Assembly (NCBI GenBank): GCA_030824965.1
Contig: JAPJQV010000005.1
Span: 62,001 to 126,000 of the forward strand
Direction of reading: 5' to 3'
DNA length: 64,000 nt
Source: Micavibrio sp.
GTDB lineage: Bacteria > Pseudomonadota > Alphaproteobacteria > Micavibrionales > Micavibrionaceae
Below the pieces are notes generated by a model. That model did no database searches. It was not told where the DNA came from and saw nothing but the letters and a program-made list of their open reading frames with translations. The translations under genes were made by a program, and so were the position numbers. Positions 26,516-35,066 of this stretch are shown piece after piece. The stretch's first letter is position 1; the number at the start of each line of letters is the position of its first letter.

Positions 26516-27248
26516 TTAGCGCTCTACCAGAACGTGTATATATTGATATTGATTGGTGGCCAGATAGCGGCAAAATGCAAACTGTCCATTTGTATTAGCT
26601 TCATCCATGATCCTTGCTCCTGATAACGATCCATTAATGTAAGAACCAGCAGAACCCGTAGTCGTTCCTGCCGGTGGATTTCCATTAGGATTGGTCACTT
26701 TCAGAAGATCATTTATCGCAAGACAGGTATCGCGTGTTAGATAGTTTATGTTGAAGACTATATCATTAGCCGACTCTGTCCCCGATGCGGCGTCAGTGCC
26801 GATGCCTTTGACTTGATATATTCTGATTGCTCCATGCCCAGGCTTAAATGCTGTCGTAGCAGGATCTGAATTTGGAATATCCAATGCGGTTGATGGAGGG
26901 ATTACCGGAACCATGTTTCCTCCTTGAGCTAGAAAAAATATGGCATCTGTAATCTGAAGGAGATGTCGCGTTCGGTTGATTGATGCGCCCGCCAGCGTTT
27001 GTTTTATAGACATCGTTGCTAAAATCGAGGGATGTGTCGTCACAACCATTAATCGTTTTTATTTTAAGCACGGCCTGGCGCAAGGCAGACCCAAATTGTA
27101 AAATCTGCGCGGCATTTGCTTGTGCCTTTTCTTTGGAAACAAAGGGACCACTGGTACGTGTAGATGAATTGATGGCAAAAGACAGGGCCGCAAATAGAAC
27201 GACTGCTATCAAAATTAGAAAAAGAACGTTTCCTTTTTGATTTTTGAT
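26516..27248 (-). pseudogene. frameshifted prepilin-like paralogue
   Basis: Two overlapping frames together rebuild a homologue of the gene at 25751. The upstream frame gives GNVLFLILIAVVLFAALSFA through SPSDYRCHIF. The downstream frame continues LAQGGNMVPVIPPSTALD to the end. The break falls in a run of six T on the coding strand (26933-26938); five T would restore one frame. The 5' end also lacks ATG, GTG or TTG in frame: the first candidate is ATC at 27248, and an ATG at 27267 is in another frame. Two faults favour a decayed copy. A consensus error or slippage-based switching remains possible. Confidence 0.75.
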
Positions 27249-27360
27249 CGCTTATCCGCCTTTGCATCCCGTCATTGGATTATCCCATTGTAAAGTTTAC
27301 AGTATTACAATTATAAATCCCTTAATAGATAGTCTTCCTACGGAAGTATGTAAGGGACCG

Positions 27361-27389
27361 AAAAAAGCCCCGGATGTTGCCATCCGGGG
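27361..27389 (-). terminator. terminator downstream of rpmE
   Basis: CCCCGGATG (27368-27376) pairs with CATCCGGGG (27381-27389) around loop TTGC. On the minus strand it is followed by six T (complement of 27361-27366). It is a strong intrinsic terminator 48 nt after rpmE. Confidence 0.9.
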
Positions 27390-27436
27390 ATCAGTTCTAC
27401 CTCATCAGGATCAACCTGAACTGTTGAGAAAAAAGA

Positions 27437-27697
27437 TTACTTCTTATCTTCGTCTTTTTTCGTATCTGTATTGGCTGCGCCGCCCATGAAATTACCAAAA
27501 CGCTTTTCGAACTTCGAAAGCTGGCCTTTTTCCATGATTTTAACGGTTCCGCCTTTCCACGCAGGGTGTGTCAACGGGTCGATGTCTAATTTCATTACAT
27601 CACCAGCTTTACCCCATGTAGAGTGTGTCTTGTATTCTGTTCCATCGGTCATCACGACTGTAATTTCGTGGTAATCCGGGTGTATTTCGGCTTTCAT
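27437..27697 (-). CDS. rpmE: 50S ribosomal protein L31
   Basis: This 86-residue L31 begins [20 protein letters not shown] and contains THPAWKGG and a FEKRFG stretch. It has no cysteines, so it is the zinc-free form. The C-terminus is an Asp/Lys-rich tail ([10 protein letters not shown]). It is a single gene with its own terminator. Confidence 0.96.
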   Translation of the reverse strand: MKAEIHPDYHEITVVMTDGTEYKTHSTWGKAGDVMKLDIDPLTHPAWKGGTVKIMEKGQLSKFEKRFGNFMGGAANTDTKKDEDKK

Positions 27698-27856
27698 TTA
27701 CTGCTCCTGAATCTTTGAGTGCCAAGTATATACCAGTGAGGAAGTTGATTTGGCAAGAAGTTTAAAGAATATTTTTTACTTAAGCAAATCAATGCCTTAA
27801 TCTTTTTCATAAAGTGAAACCTCAGGGCGGATTACCTTATGAAGGATAGAAGCCTT

Positions 27857-28942
27857 TTAGGCTGCTTTTGAATTAATAGATGCCTGAGCTACTGATTTGC
27901 CGGCTGAATTAAGATCTCTAAACGCTTCATCAAGACGCTCAATTATGCCTTTTTCTCCTTCGCGCAGCCAGGCGCGAGGATCATATTCTTTTTTATAGGG
28001 CTTACCGTTGTCCGGATCGATCTGGTGCTTGAAAGCTGCTGCATTTTTATCGACATATTTGCCGACAGCCTCGGCGAAAGCGAATTGTGTATCAGTATCA
28101 ATGTTCATTTTAAAGACGCCATAGTTCAGGCTCTCTGTAATCTTGTCTTTTTCCGAGCCTGAGCCGCCGTGGAAGACAAGGTCGAGCGGATTGGCAGGAA
28201 GGTTACGCTTTTCAGCAACTAAAGCCTGAGAGTTTTTCAGGATTTCAGGGCGGAGCTGGACATTGCCTGGTTTGTAAACACCATGCACGTTTCCAAAAGA
28301 CGCGGCGACTGAAAAATTACCGATTTTCGACAGGACATCATACGCAGCCAGTACATCTTCGGGCTGGGTATAAAGTTTTGAATTGTCGATATCGTCTGAA
28401 CCAACGCCGTCTTCTTCGCCTCCTGTACAGCCAAGCTCGATTTCAATCGACATATCGATCTTCGCTGCCCGTTCTAAAATTCGCGCAGAAATCTCGATAT
28501 TTTCTTCAAGAGACTCTTCAGAAAGGTCAATCATGTGAGAAGTAAACAGCGGCTTACCATGTGTTTTGTAATAAGCCTCGCCATGCGTCAAAAGGGCTTC
28601 AACCCAAGGGACGAGTTTTTTGTTGGCGTGATCTGTATGAAGCACAACGCAAATACCGTATTGTTCAGCGAGTAAATGAACATGATGAGCTGCAGATACT
28701 GCGCCTAAGACTTTCGCCTGAAAACTATCCGGCATTCCTTTCCCAGCGTAAAACTCTGCACCGCCGTTAGAAAGCTGGATAATTACATCTGATTTATTTT
28801 TTGCCGCAGCTTCCATTACCGCGTTGATCGTGCTTGTACCAATGACATTTACGGCAGGTAAAGCGTATCTGCCTTCCTTTGCCGCTTTCACGAGGGCCAG
28901 ATAATCTTTGCCAGTTACGACGCCAGGTTTCAGAGATGTCAT
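27857..28942 (-). CDS. fba: class II fructose-bisphosphate aldolase
   Basis: A zinc-dependent class IIA aldolase of 361 residues, the E. coli FbaA length. Zinc ligands and active-site blocks visible are VLHTDHANKK, ELGCTGGEEDGVGSDD and FHGGSGSEKD; substrate phosphate contacts lie near MNIDTDTQFA. It interconverts fructose-1,6-bisphosphate with DHAP and GAP. It lies in a broken-up tkt-gap-(pgk)-fba cluster in which pgk is missing from this window. No clear terminator follows. Confidence 0.97.
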   Translation of the reverse strand: MTSLKPGVVTGKDYLALVKAAKEGRYALPAVNVIGTSTINAVMEAAAKNKSDVIIQLSNGGAEFYAGKGMPDSFQAKVLGAVSAAHHVHLLAEQYGICVVLHTDHANKKLVPWVEALLTHGEAYYKTHGKPLFTSHMIDLSEESLEENIEISARILERAAKIDMSIEIELGCTGGEEDGVGSDDIDNSKLYTQPEDVLAAYDVLSKIGNFSVAASFGNVHGVYKPGNVQLRPEILKNSQALVAEKRNLPANPLDLVFHGGSGSEKDKITESLNYGVFKMNIDTDTQFAFAEAVGKYVDKNAAAFKHQIDPDNGKPYKKEYDPRAWLREGEKGIIERLDEAFRDLNSAGKSVAQASINSKAA

Positions 28943-29000
28943 CTAATCGTTCCAATCATGTCAGGTTGAGCGTAATTATTCTGATTTATAAACATTTAAG

Positions 29001-29027
29001 AATAAAAAAGCCAGCGAGGACGCTGGC
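29001..29027 (-). terminator. terminator of the winged-helix/47-aa gene pair
   Basis: GCCAGCG (29010-29016) pairs with CGCTGGC (29021-29027) around AGGA. The minus strand continues with a six-T run, then ATT. It lies 24 nt downstream of the small gene, which supports that gene as a real transcription-unit end. Confidence 0.85.
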
Positions 29028-29050
29028 TGTGTAACAGCAATAAGAGATAA

Positions 29051-29194
29051 TTATTTCGCTTCAAAAGCTTCATAGGATGGAGCGGAAGCAGTGACAATGG
29101 CTGCAGATTTAGGCACGGTTTTACCGCCAAGATTGGCTTGCGCCAAAGTAAGCATCTGGTTCAGGACATCTGGGTTGATCGATATGTTAGCCAT
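29051..29194 (-). CDS. small hypothetical protein (47 aa)
   Basis: This ATG-started frame begins MANISINPDVLNQMLTLAQA and ends SYEAFEAK. Its start overlaps the 3' end of the winged-helix gene by 8 nt, and a strong terminator follows its stop. Both points argue for a translationally coupled small gene. It has no membrane helix and is a predicted soluble helical peptide with a Pro/Ala/Ser tail. I do not recognise it. Confidence 0.6.
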   Translation of the reverse strand: MANISINPDVLNQMLTLAQANLGGKTVPKSAAIVTASAPSYEAFEAK

Positions 29195-29762
29195 CTTCGT
29201 TTTTAACCAGTAAACCTTCTTCTATTAAACTATCCAATGCGCGGGCATTGGTTGTCTGGGGACCATTATAGGAGCGACTGAACAATTCCTGTTTAGAAGC
29301 TGTCTGCAAATCGGCCATGGTAGCCATTATTTTGGCATCCCGTAAGGTCGGTTTGTGATCCTTGAAGATTGATATATACCCATTTAAAAAATTTTTCAAG
29401 TTTTTATGAGAATTATTGAAATAATCTAGGGTTAAACCCAAGTTTTTCTTGGAATATCCGCAAGTTATCATGTGTATAACCCTGCCATCCTCTTTGCCCG
29501 CCTGCCGTAAAATACATCCCTGATCATAGAGCCACTGGATATCCCGATTCAGAGTGTGTTTATCGATTTCAAGCCTTTCCATGACAGCGGTCTGGGTCGT
29601 TTCAGGATATTCATCAATGTCTGCTAAAATTATAGCGCGGCGCAGAGGTGCCGATGGATCGCCGCCCAGAGCATCGACAAGATGATCAAATACAAGCCCC
29701 ATTTGCTGAATGGTACTTGCACTGGCCTGATTATGGGCGGATTTTAGGCCTGTTTTAGACAT
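29187..29762 (-). CDS. winged-helix DNA-binding-like protein (191 aa)
   Basis: Two winged-helix-like segments are visible. One is residues 40-95 (RRAIILADIDEYPETTQTAV, then LEIDKHTLNRDIQWLYDQGC), a MarR-like helix-turn-helix with a wing at EDGRVIHMIT. The second is near the C-terminus (RDAKIMATMADLQTASKQEL, then ARALDSLIEEGLLVKNEDG). This could be a regulator with one or two HTH domains. No ligand domain is evident. It is co-transcribed with the 47-residue gene and lies between fadL and fba. Confidence 0.75.
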   Translation of the reverse strand: MSKTGLKSAHNQASASTIQQMGLVFDHLVDALGGDPSAPLRRAIILADIDEYPETTQTAVMERLEIDKHTLNRDIQWLYDQGCILRQAGKEDGRVIHMITCGYSKKNLGLTLDYFNNSHKNLKNFLNGYISIFKDHKPTLRDAKIMATMADLQTASKQELFSRSYNGPQTTNARALDSLIEEGLLVKNEDG

Positions 29763-29797
29763 AGAATTGATTATAGCCTTAAAATTTCAAAAAAGCA

Positions 29798-29834
29798 TGA
29801 AAAAGGGCCGTGAAGCGTAAGCTTCACGGCCCTT
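29798..29834 (-). terminator. terminator of fadL
   Basis: AAGGGCCGTGAAGC (29803-29816) pairs with GCTTCACGGCCCTT (29821-29834) around GTAA, a 14-bp stem. On the minus strand a short T-run follows. It lies 14 nt after the fadL stop. Confidence 0.88.
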
Positions 29835-29847
29835 AGTTCAAAGTAAA

Positions 29848-31116
29848 TTAAAATTTATAGTTCAATCCAATGCCGACGATCCCAACATCACCTTCTGTGT
29901 CTGCTGAAACAACAGCCGTACCATTACGGACAACATCTATCGTTTCAGAGGCGATGTGGATGTAAGTTGCATTCAAATCGAGAGATAGTCTGTCATTGAT
30001 GTTATAAGTCGCACCGCCTGCAAACCATGTACGGTCACCATCGGGTGTACGTGTAGTACGGAATTCGTCTACAGTAGGAGTGTTGTCATATTGAACACCT
30101 CCACGGAATGTCCACTCAGGAGAATAAGCATATTCCGCACCTACAGCATAGGACCAGACGTTTTGATAATTCTGAACCACTGGGGCAGGTGTTGTAGGAA
30201 GGCCGGCTTCCGTCGGGATAGCCGTAATGTCGTTAAAGTTGCTCCAGCCCATCCAGTTGACCTGACCCATAACAGTCCATTTACTGTCGAGTTTCTGCGA
30301 AAGACCGATAGATGCTTTATCAGGCGTTACAAGAGCGGCTTGTGCGTCAGCGCTGAAGAAAGAGGCACCTGTCGGTGTATCCGCAATTTCAACACGGCCT
30401 TTTAGGTCGTAGTGGATAGATGACCGATAATTCAAGCCAAGGGTTGTAGTTGGTGTAAGTTCTATCTGAGCGCCCGCGGTGTAACCAAAGCCCCAGTCAT
30501 CTCCTTTAAGTTTGCTTGTACCAGTGCCAAAAGGAGCAATTGGTAAAAGCGCGGCATTTGTTAGTTCTGCCGAAGCTCTTTGAATATTCAAACCACCGCC
30601 GATAGAAATTTTATCGTTAATTTTATAAGCGATGCTAGGCTGAATATCGGTTGTCAGCAATTCAGTTTTAATCGAATCAAAACGTCCGAAGTAATCTGCA
30701 TCATATTTATTGGCCAGTCCAAAAGGAGCCGTTACACCAATACCGACCCAAAGGCCATCAATAGCCGAAACCGGCATTGCGGCGTAGCCTGAAGGGACAG
30801 GTGTTGGATTATAAGGATTGCCACCATCGCCGCCAGAGATAGGGCCACCGAGAGGGCTTGTTGAGCCTGTATCCTCGAGTTCACCGTTAGGAATAAGAAG
30901 TTGAACGCCTAAGTTTGCTTGTGGACCAGACAATTTTGTTAGGCCTGCCGGGTTAAAAAATATAGTTGAGGCGTCTTTGATGTTTGACGCGGCACCCGCA
31001 TAGGCTGAACCACCAGCGGAAACCGACTGTTCCTGGATATAGAAACCAGCAGCATGAGCGGAAGTAGAAACCATAAGCGCGCCAAAGACGGCTAAAGCGA
31101 TTTTAGTATTTTTCAT
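29848..31116 (-). CDS. fadL: FadL/OmpP1 family outer membrane transporter
   Basis: A 422-residue beta-barrel protein that takes up long-chain fatty acids or other hydrophobic molecules. The signal peptide is MKNTKIALAVFGALMVSTSAHA. The mature start AGFYIQEQSVSAGGSAYAG and the following ASTIFFNPAGLTKL match the family NPAG hatch region. The protein ends in an aromatic residue (GIGLNYKF), as barrel proteins do. It is transcribed alone, between gap's terminator and its own. Confidence 0.93.
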   Translation of the reverse strand: MKNTKIALAVFGALMVSTSAHAAGFYIQEQSVSAGGSAYAGAASNIKDASTIFFNPAGLTKLSGPQANLGVQLLIPNGELEDTGSTSPLGGPISGGDGGNPYNPTPVPSGYAAMPVSAIDGLWVGIGVTAPFGLANKYDADYFGRFDSIKTELLTTDIQPSIAYKINDKISIGGGLNIQRASAELTNAALLPIAPFGTGTSKLKGDDWGFGYTAGAQIELTPTTTLGLNYRSSIHYDLKGRVEIADTPTGASFFSADAQAALVTPDKASIGLSQKLDSKWTVMGQVNWMGWSNFNDITAIPTEAGLPTTPAPVVQNYQNVWSYAVGAEYAYSPEWTFRGGVQYDNTPTVDEFRTTRTPDGDRTWFAGGATYNINDRLSLDLNATYIHIASETIDVVRNGTAVVSADTEGDVGIVGIGLNYKF

Positions 31117-31133
31117 GATGATCCCTCGAGAAA

Positions 31134-31170
31134 GAAAAAACGGGTTGATGCCAAAAAGGTATCAACCCGT
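31134..31170 (-). terminator. terminator of gap
   Basis: ACGGGTTGAT (31140-31149) pairs with ATCAACCCGT (31161-31170). On the minus strand T residues follow (complement of 31135-31140). It lies between the gap stop at 31224 and the fadL start at 31116. Confidence 0.88.
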
Positions 31171-31223
31171 TCATAAACGGTCAATCTTAACGAAGTGTTG
31201 CTATGCAACAATAAGGGGAGTTT

Positions 31224-32234
31224 TTATCCCAACTGTGCCATTTTTACCGCAGTATCAAGCATCCTGTTTGAAAAACCCCATTCATTGTCATACCATGTCA
31301 TAATACGTACGAGTGTCCCATCGATAACTTTAGTGCCGTCGAGTGAGAAAATCGATGAACGAGGGTCGTGATTGAAGTCAGAGGAAACCAATGGTTCGTC
31401 ATAATAACCAAGGATGCCTTTCAGGCGACCGCTATCAGCTGCGGATTTTATCGCGTTATTGATTTCTTCCGGTGTCGTAGATTTTTTTGCAACAAATTTA
31501 AAATCGACAACCGAAACATTTGGGGTCGGCACGCGAATTGAAACGCCGTCAAGCTTTCCATTAAGTGACGGAATGACTTTGCCTATGGCTTTCGCAGCAC
31601 CTGTTGATGATGGGACCATGTTCAAAGCGGCGGCGCGGGCCCGATGCAGATCTTTATGCATCGTATCAACAAGACGTTGATCACCAGTATAGGAGTGACA
31701 GGTCGTCATAAAGCCGTGTTCGATCCCTATGGCGTCATTAATTACAGCTACAACTGGAGCAAGGCAATTTGTTGTGCAGGAGGCGTTCGATACGATGATA
31801 TGGTCTTTAGAAAGCTTGTCATCATTCACGCCATATACCACGGTAATATCTTCACCAGTTGCAGGCGCAGATATCAGAACCTTTTTTGCGCCTCCCTTAA
31901 GGTGAAGTTCAGCTTTCGCCCGATCGGTGAAAACGCCTGAGCATTCTAGAACGATGTCAACGGAAGCATCCTTCCACGGAATCGATGCAGGATCCTTTTC
32001 ATTAAACACTTTGACAGTTTTTCCATCGATTTTCATGTCATTACCGGAGACTTCGACCGCAAACGGAAATTTACCATGGACAGAATCATATTTCAAAAGA
32101 TGAGCATTGGTTTCAGTATCGGCCAGATCATTAATTGCAACGAGTTCGATATCTGAACGTTTCGCCTCGTACAAGGCGCGGGCGACCAAGCGGCCAATGC
32201 GGCCAAATCCGTTAATTGCTACTTTAGTTGTCAT
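31224..32234 (-). CDS. gap: glyceraldehyde-3-phosphate dehydrogenase
   Basis: With the ATG at 32234 (MTTKVAINGFGRIGRL) the protein has 336 residues. The frame is open further upstream, but that part is unlike the family. Catalytic Cys153 is in SNASCTTNCLAP. The substrate region shows MTTCHSYTGDQ and IRVPTPNVSVVDF. Leu after Asp36 in AINDLAD is typical of NAD-preferring enzymes. It acts in glycolysis and gluconeogenesis. A pgk gene does not follow it, unlike in many relatives. Confidence 0.97.
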   Translation of the reverse strand: MTTKVAINGFGRIGRLVARALYEAKRSDIELVAINDLADTETNAHLLKYDSVHGKFPFAVEVSGNDMKIDGKTVKVFNEKDPASIPWKDASVDIVLECSGVFTDRAKAELHLKGGAKKVLISAPATGEDITVVYGVNDDKLSKDHIIVSNASCTTNCLAPVVAVINDAIGIEHGFMTTCHSYTGDQRLVDTMHKDLHRARAAALNMVPSSTGAAKAIGKVIPSLNGKLDGVSIRVPTPNVSVVDFKFVAKKSTTPEEINNAIKSAADSGRLKGILGYYDEPLVSSDFNHDPRSSIFSLDGTKVIDGTLVRIMTWYDNEWGFSNRMLDTAVKMAQLG

Positions 32235-32339
32235 GAGAAACCTTTTGTAATCAAAAATTATTGAGATATTTGTTATAGCCAACGATATGGGGCGATGCAA
32301 ACCGGTTTCAACACGCTTCGATCTTTTCCCTAACTTTGA

Positions 32340-32373
32340 TAAAAATAGCCGATGGTAAGAATCCATCGGCTAT
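32340..32373 (-). terminator. terminator of the sulP-can operon
   Basis: ATAGCCGATGG (32345-32355) pairs with CCATCGGCTAT (32363-32373), an 11-bp stem. On the minus strand it is followed by TTTTATCA. It lies 28 nt after the carbonic anhydrase stop. Confidence 0.87.
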
Positions 32374-32400
32374 AAATTATATCTTTTTATCTAATGCAGA

Positions 32401-33033
32401 TTACAGATTATCGTATTCAAAGATCGGATCTTCTAGAGAGCTTTGAGGCTCAATATCAATAATTGATTTCAATGTTCCGCTTTGCAAGTCAAAAACCCAT
32501 CCGTGCAGATAAGGAGCTTGATTGTTTTTCCAGCGGGTCTGGATCAGACAAGTCTTAGCAAGGTTATAAATCTGTTCTTGCACATTAAGCTCAATCAAAC
32601 GGTTTACTTTGTCCTCACCTTCGAGTGCGTCAAGTTCCTTTTTGTGAATGCGATAAACGTCTTTAATGTAGCGCAACCATTTATCAATGGTTCCGACGGA
32701 TGATCTCGATAGGGCGGCTTTAACGCCGCCGCAACCATAGTGACCGCAAACAACAATATCAGTTACACCTAAAACATTAACAGCATACTCTACCACGCTA
32801 AATAGATTTAGATCGGTATGAACAACCATGTTGGCGATGTTACGGTGCGTAAAAATTTCACCCGGCTTCGCTTGCGTGATATCATCAGGCGCAACTCGGC
32901 TGTCTGAACATCCAATCCATAAGACTTGTGGATTTTGCTGGCTGGCCATTCTGTCAAAGAAGGTTGGATCCGCTTGTTGAATTTCGGCTGCCCAAGCTTT
33001 GTTTTCAAGCAGCATTTGTTTGTGTCTAAGCAT
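32401..33033 (-). CDS. can: beta-class carbonic anhydrase
   Basis: A 210-residue zinc enzyme interconverting CO2 and bicarbonate. Zinc ligands Cys42, Asp44 (with Arg46), His98 and Cys101 appear in GCSDSR and GHYGCGG at the same positions as in E. coli Can. Its ATG lies 8 nt inside the 3' end of the upstream sulP gene, so the two are translationally coupled. Pairing with a SulP transporter suggests bicarbonate supply for carboxylases or pH control. Confidence 0.97.
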   Translation of the reverse strand: MLRHKQMLLENKAWAAEIQQADPTFFDRMASQQNPQVLWIGCSDSRVAPDDITQAKPGEIFTHRNIANMVVHTDLNLFSVVEYAVNVLGVTDIVVCGHYGCGGVKAALSRSSVGTIDKWLRYIKDVYRIHKKELDALEGEDKVNRLIELNVQEQIYNLAKTCLIQTRWKNNQAPYLHGWVFDLQSGTLKSIIDIEPQSSLEDPIFEYDNL

Positions 33034-34600
33034 TTGTTACCTCGTATTTGATTTTTTCAGCTATGTTTACAGGGGGGTGTTTAATTCGGACACGAATATT
33101 TCTATGCTGCGTGCTCTCAAGAAAATCGTTTATGATTTCAATATTATCGAGATCAATAAATGAAGCGCGTGAGAAATCCAGAAGTACGCCGCAGTCATCC
33201 GGAAGATCGGCCAAGGCTTTTTTCAAACTGTATTTATTCATGAAGAATAAATCCTTTTTGCAGCGGATCAGATAGTTATTATCATCTTCAACCGTTGTAA
33301 TTGTCGATTGCGAGTTTTCCCAAACGATGAAGATTAGTGCCACAACTATTCCAACGCCGATTCCTACAAGAAGGTCTGTTAGAAGAATGGTGCCTATCGT
33401 AATCACAAAAGGTACGAAATAGCTGATACCTTTCTGATATTTTTCTACAAAGATCGCAGGTTTCGCCAATTTATAACCGACCGCAATAAGAACTGCCGCC
33501 AATGCTGACAAAGGGATCATGTTCAAATATGCAGGAATGGAAATAACCAATATTAAAAGCATCAGACCATGAATGATAGTGGACAGCTTTGTACGCGCAC
33601 CGGATGAAACGTTAGCCGAGCTTCTTACAATGACAGATGTCGCAGGAAGTCCGCCGAGAGATCCTGAGATCATATTACCCACGCCTTGAGCAAATAGTTC
33701 ACGGTTTGTCGGTGTGGTACGTTTATAAGGGTCCAGCTTGTCGACAGCTTCAATACTTAAAAGAGTTTCGACGCTTGCCACCATTGCTAGAGTAAAGGCT
33801 GTAAACCAGACCGCTTTATTCCCTATCTGGCTATAATCAGGAAATGTAAAATTCTGGAAAAATTCAGCCGGATTGTTTGCTACAGGTACGGACACAAGCT
33901 GTTGTCCGGATAAGGCTAATTCCGGTGCGAATTTAGAAAATAAAATATTCGCTGTAATTCCAAAAGCTACAACAACCAGTGGGCCTGGTATGTAACGCAG
34001 CCAGTTGGTGAATTTTGGTTGCTTTTTATCCCACCAGAAAAGAAAAGCCAATGAAGTTAAAGAAATAATAGCGGCACCCAGAAAAAGTTGGGCATCCAAC
34101 ATATACCATAGAGATGAAAGAGTATTATGTCCGTCCTTTTGAACAAATTTAAAATCGCCAGTAGCATCGGCATCATAGCCTACTGCATGCGGTATTTGTT
34201 TTAAAATCAGGATTATACCGATAGCTGCCAGCATACCTTTAATAACAGTTGATGGGATAAAGTCTCCGATCACACCGGCTTTCAAAAGCCCGAAAATAAT
34301 CTGCATGGCTCCTGCAAGGCAGACGGCCAGAAGAAAAGTCTCGAAAGAGCCTAGTTCAGCGATGGCTGAAAGGACAATAACGGTAAGTCCAGCGGCCGGA
34401 CCGCTGACGCTTAAAGGTGATTTACTTAAACTGCCGATAACTACTCCTCCCACTATCCCGGAAATAATTCCTGAGAATAACGGGGCGCCTGACGCCAGGG
34501 CAATGCCAAGGCATAAAGGTAAAGCTACAAGAACAACGACAACAGAGGCGGGAAGGTCAAATTTTAAATTTGACCAAAGCGACAGAGTTTTATCGGACAA
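33026..34600 (-). CDS. SulP family anion transporter with STAS domain
   Basis: The 524-residue inner-membrane transporter has about 12-14 helices and family blocks PLCLGIALASGAP and GDFIPSTVIKGMLAAIG. The cytoplasmic STAS domain is the last 90 residues (DCGVLLDFSRASFIDLDN). The start is TTG at 34600, eight bases after a perfect AAGGAG. It overlaps the carbonic anhydrase gene by 8 nt. SulP-carbonic anhydrase pairs and fusions are known, and bicarbonate is the likely substrate here, though sulfate cannot be excluded. Confidence 0.93.
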   Translation of the reverse strand: MSDKTLSLWSNLKFDLPASVVVVLVALPLCLGIALASGAPLFSGIISGIVGGVVIGSLSKSPLSVSGPAAGLTVIVLSAIAELGSFETFLLAVCLAGAMQIIFGLLKAGVIGDFIPSTVIKGMLAAIGIILILKQIPHAVGYDADATGDFKFVQKDGHNTLSSLWYMLDAQLFLGAAIISLTSLAFLFWWDKKQPKFTNWLRYIPGPLVVVAFGITANILFSKFAPELALSGQQLVSVPVANNPAEFFQNFTFPDYSQIGNKAVWFTAFTLAMVASVETLLSIEAVDKLDPYKRTTPTNRELFAQGVGNMISGSLGGLPATSVIVRSSANVSSGARTKLSTIIHGLMLLILVISIPAYLNMIPLSALAAVLIAVGYKLAKPAIFVEKYQKGISYFVPFVITIGTILLTDLLVGIGVGIVVALIFIVWENSQSTITTVEDDNNYLIRCKKDLFFMNKYSLKKALADLPDDCGVLLDFSRASFIDLDNIEIINDFLESTQHRNIRVRIKHPPVNIAEKIKYEVTNA

Positions 34601-34640
34601 TAATTTATCTCCTTATTTGTTATTAAATTCAGGTGCTTAT

Positions 34641-34663
34641 GCCTAAAAAAAACTTTTTTAGGC
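34641..34663. terminator. bidirectional terminator-like hairpin
   Basis: GCCTAAAAAA (34641-34650) pairs with TTTTTTAGGC (34654-34663) around AAC. A/T tracts within the stem give U-runs on both strands. It separates the small membrane protein gene from sulP. Confidence 0.65.
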
Positions 34664-34754
34664 AGTCTTGTTTTTTGACTTTATCCAACTAGATACACTG
34701 GTTCCCCTTATTGCATCTGATTTGACAAGTTCAACTGTATTTAAACTATTGGTT

Positions 34755-34955
34755 CTAAGGCGCGGATATCATTGCTGATGCATAGGAAACAACGATCGGC
34801 GCTATGGCTTCATCATTGTTTTTTTTATCTTTAGCAGGGGCATGCACAGTTTCGGGCATATAAATTTGTTGTGCTGTAGAAGTTCCAACTATTAAAGCTA
34901 CAGGGGTGGCTAGCGCTATTGGGTAGGCGGCGTAGCGGTAAAATGCTGATTTCAC
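34755..34955 (-). CDS. small membrane or exported protein (66 aa)
   Basis: The GTG at 34955 has GGAG six bases upstream. The frame encodes MKSAFYRYAAYPIALATPVA and onward: a basic start, then one hydrophobic helix (residues 10-27), then a Lys/Asn/Asp-rich segment. It could be a single-pass membrane peptide or an exported protein with an uncleaved signal. It is flanked by hairpins on both sides (34641 and 35001). It is unrecognised; the good ribosome site and isolation make it plausible. Confidence 0.5.
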   Translation of the reverse strand: MKSAFYRYAAYPIALATPVALIVGTSTAQQIYMPETVHAPAKDKKNNDEAIAPIVVSYASAMISAP

Positions 34956-35000
34956 TTGCGTCTCCTTTACTCAGTAAATTCATTTTCGGTAATATAAATA

Positions 35001-35031
35001 AAACTGCCTTGGATTGCAAGATAAATCCAAG
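35001..35031 (-). terminator. terminator of tkt
   Basis: CTTGGATT (35008-35015) pairs with AATCCAAG (35024-35031). On the minus strand GGCAGTTTTATTT follows, a moderate U-rich tail. It lies 36 nt after the tkt stop. Confidence 0.65.
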
Positions 35032-35066
35032 ACAAAAAACGCTAATTTTTATATAATTTCAATAAC

